Assembly: GCA_000320545.1 (NCBI GenBank)
Contig: ADNK01003179.1
Coordinates: 37,501-57,500, forward strand
Length of the DNA: 20,000 nucleotides
Origin: Bigelowiella natans CCMP2755
Lineage: Eukaryota; Cercozoa; Chlorarachniophyceae
Reading direction: 5' to 3'
The notes under the pieces are model-generated. The model was not told the origin of the DNA. It did no database searches and worked only from the letters and a program-made list of their open reading frames with translations. The translations under genes and the position numbers were made by a program. This document shows, piece after piece, positions 17,834 through 20,000 of this stretch; within the stretch, counting starts at the first letter, position 1; each line of letters opens with the position of its first letter.

Positions 17834-20000
17834 TGAAAGGATCTGGAAAGACTCTTGCGTTTGGTCTCCCATTGCTTCATAATTTGATGATGAAGAAGAA
17901 AAAGGACATACAAGAAGACGCAAACAGCGAGAACAGAATAGATGGAAGAGGGGGTAGGAAACACGGCCTTAAAGCGCTCATTCTTGCACCAACACGTGAG
18001 TTGGCATTACAGGTTGCACAGCATCTACAAAAGGTAAATGATGATTGATTACGACAACAATGAAGCAGCAGCACGTATTCTTGAATGATGGTGATGAGAT
18101 GATGATAGTGACGATATGTCCTCACCTCAAGACGGATAATAGTGTGATGACGACGAAGACGCCAATGCTCTCCACATAGAACCATAAAGTGGCAAGATTC
18201 CGATGTGTGTGGGATAGTATTACAGAAGTAGTCATGCTGCATATATATCATCATTATTTGAACCATCATCCTGTTGTCGTTGTCGTGATAAATTGGATAG
18301 GTCGCAAAGGAGATACCAAACTCCCCAATCATCCATCCTTTTGTGGTATGCATATATGCATGTACGATAACAACAATGCGCCTGATTTCTTGCTGCTGTA
18401 GATAACAGAAAAAACATCATCATCACCTTCAATGAGCACTATCAAAACAACAAATAATATATTCGTTTGGCATAGGGCGGTATATCCCAGCAAAAGCAGG
18501 ATCGATTCCTTCGCAAAAGACCTGAAATTATTGTTGCGACACCAGGTCGTTATAACACGTTGGGAGGAAGATAAATGTTTTGCAATGTGTTGTTGTTATT
18601 CACTTGACGCTACACTGTTGTTTGTTTCTCCAATGTATATTACTACTACAACTGCTCAACGATGAAATAATGATGTTGTTACTATTAGGGCGACTATGGG
18701 AATTGATGACTAAGGAGGATGATCATAGTAATAACAACAATACCACCACCACCACCAGCAGCAGCAGCAGCAGTAGTAGTGCACGTAATCGCCGCAATGG
18801 AGGGTCTTCCTCGACGAATGCTGCATATTTACGAGATTTATCACAGGTATTAGCTTCCAATAAGTGTGTGCTTATGTCATCATTTTCATCAAACTACTAC
18901 TACTACTACTACTACTACCACTACACTACTTTATGAGGACATTGAACAACTAGATAATATTCCATCATGACAACAAGGACAACGACACTGGTCAACTATA
19001 TATCGTTATTACTAGCTTGAAATATAAACTAACCAACAAGGTGGAAAGCATTGTGATCGACGAAGCAGACAGGATGTTAAAAGAGGTGCGTGCTAGTAGT
19101 AGTACTAAATTATTAGGACATGTACGATTTTCACAAGTAACGTCACCATACAATAAGCATGATCACACAGTAGTTGTAGGTCATTATCCTCCTCTTCCGT
19201 CGTAATTTGTTCGAATGGATGAATACAACGCTATGCGCGCGTGTGTGTGTGTGTACGTCATCGTCATTACATGCAGGGTCAATTTGCAGAGATGACTAGA
19301 CTCCTAGTGGCTCTGTTTGATCGGCAAACGATTGGAACAAAGCTCAGAAAAATTGCGTCACGGGGGGGAGGGTATGATGAGTTTGAAAGAAGAATACGGA
19401 AAAAGAATGGAAGGAAGGGGTCAACAAACTCCAAGGTTAAGAGAAGCACCGACAAGGACAATGATCTCGATGGTATTATTAATATGATGATGATGGTGAT
19501 GATGATGATGATGTGAGATAATATATTATCTTGTGAATGTGCATGTTTATACATATGTGTTTTATGCGTAGTACCATATTCAATACAAGAGGAGAAAAGG
19601 GGGGGGGGGGATATGAGAGAGGGTGGTAGGAAACGAACGTTGGTTTCATTCATTAGTTTTTCAAGTTGTCGGTGCTTTCTTAAATTTGGTTTTGATGGTG
19701 AGAATGTTAATATTCATTCCATCGTCATCATCATCATCATCATCATCATGATCACTGTGATCATTGATATTCATTCTTCAGAGAGCTTGCGTCAGTTCCG
19801 TAAGAATACGATTCCTAGGAGGGATTCGATCCAAATAAGGTAATAGACCAACATATTACACATACACACACACAATCACAATCACAATCACACACTCACA
19901 CACACTCACACTCGCCCTGGTTGCTGCAGTGTATTTTCCGCAACGTTGACTCTTCCTCAGAGCTTACGAGAACGTACAGATCGAAACAAGGTGAATGAGT
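15112..20000 (+). CDS. DDX24: DDX24/MAK5-type DEAD-box RNA helicase, 15 exons visible, 3' end outside window
   Basis: Yeast Mak5 and human DDX24 are nucleolar RNA helicases needed for 60S ribosomal subunit assembly. The exons are 15112-15153, 15268-15313, 15691-15750, 15996-16075, 16206-17090, 17190-17243, 17585-17624, 17840-18033, 18180-18284 (tentative), 18476-18545, 18689-18846, 19041-19085, 19277-19472, 19572-19638 and 19930-19990. The phases agree. The N-terminus [10 protein letters not shown] followed by [10 protein letters not shown] matches the family's WKPV..GL.GLEEL opening. An acidic Asp/Glu/Ser insert fills about 100-360. Motifs are the Q region [14 protein letters not shown] (375-388), AQTGSGKT (400-407), PTREL (453-457), GG (503-504) followed by [25 protein letters not shown] (585-588), GQFAEM and SAT (684-686). 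The helicase C domain lies beyond the edge. Exon 9 and the exon 14 donor (19639) lack the usual final G and are uncertain. Poly-Thr/Ser and Lys-rich inserts follow WELM and precede SAT. Confidence 0.93.
15763..15786. repeat. (CTT)n tract in DDX24 intron 3
   Basis: A pyrimidine triplet run in the 15751-15995 intron. It looks like a polypyrimidine tract, but the AG that follows it (15796) leads to a frame with early stops. Confidence 0.7.
16953..16983 (+). repeat. Coding (GAT)n, poly-Asp in DDX24
   Basis: An in-frame GAT run encodes about ten consecutive Asp residues within the acidic insert of exon 5. It is surrounded by more Asp/Asn codons at 16577-16625 and 16995-17042. Confidence 0.92.
17350..17470. 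repeat. Cluster of (TCC)n, (TAC)n and (AAC)n in DDX24 intron 6
   Basis: Successive triplet runs of three different motifs lie inside the 17244-17584 intron. An AAC run at about 17247-17268 starts just after the donor. Confidence 0.88.
17677..17830. repeat. (TTC)n and (TA)n microsatellites in DDX24 intron 7
   Basis: TTC units run to 17713 and TA units fill 17795-17830. The TA run ends nine bases before the acceptor of the exon that completes the Walker A motif GSGKT, so expansion here would sit right against a splice site. Confidence 0.93.
19720..19915. repeat. (ATC)n and degenerate (CA)n repeats in DDX24 intron 14
   Basis: An ATC run at about 19722-19749 and a long impure CA/CACAAT/CACTCA array at about 19859-19913 lie in the 19639-19929 intron, just upstream of the exon encoding the SAT motif. 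Confidence 0.85.

Overview
The window is nuclear DNA from a eukaryote. Every recognisable gene is split by GT-AG introns, mostly about 80-380 bp. The introns and some exons are packed with di- and trinucleotide microsatellites. No rRNA, tRNA, CRISPR array, transposase or reverse transcriptase was recognised. The lineage cannot be named from sequence alone. A Rit1-type initiator-tRNA modifying enzyme, known best from fungi and plants, together with a bacterial-type hydroxybutyrate dehydrogenase, fits a protist or alga better than an animal, but this is inference.

Five spliced genes could be rebuilt by hand by matching exon reading phases. (1) 1558-3813, minus: D-3-hydroxybutyrate dehydrogenase (short-chain dehydrogenase family), 8 exons, 268 aa, complete. 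(2) 4542-8502, plus: RIT1, tRNA A64-2'-O-ribosylphosphate transferase, 8 exons, about 846 aa, against 513 aa in yeast because of low-complexity inserts. (3) 9233-11204, minus: a gene I do not recognise, 6 exons, about 418 aa, with a coding 45-bp minisatellite and a hydrophobic C-terminal half. (4) 13122-14014, minus: a gene I do not recognise, 3 exons, 124 aa, basic. (5) 15112 to beyond 20000, plus: DDX24/MAK5-type DEAD-box RNA helicase of 60S ribosome assembly, 15 exons visible (about 701 aa), running off the right edge.

Genes 1 and 2 are divergent, with 728 bp between start codons. Genes 4 and 5 are divergent, with about 1.1 kb between start codons. RIT1 (initiator tRNA) and DDX24 (large ribosomal subunit) both serve translation, and the dehydrogenase serves ketone-body or polyhydroxybutyrate metabolism. 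Nothing indicates an operon or a shared pathway.

The spaces between genes (1-1557, 8503-9232, 11205-13121) look different. They have few microsatellites but many TGCA, GCATGC and CTAGC words, and no convincing exons. The gap 14015-15111 holds one ambiguous ORF and a 46-bp tandem duplication.

All gene models are hand-made. Junctions supported by protein conservation on both sides are firm. The doubtful ones are flagged in the entries (RIT1 exon 6 end, DDX24 exon 9 and exon 14 end, and exon 2/3 of the 418-aa gene).
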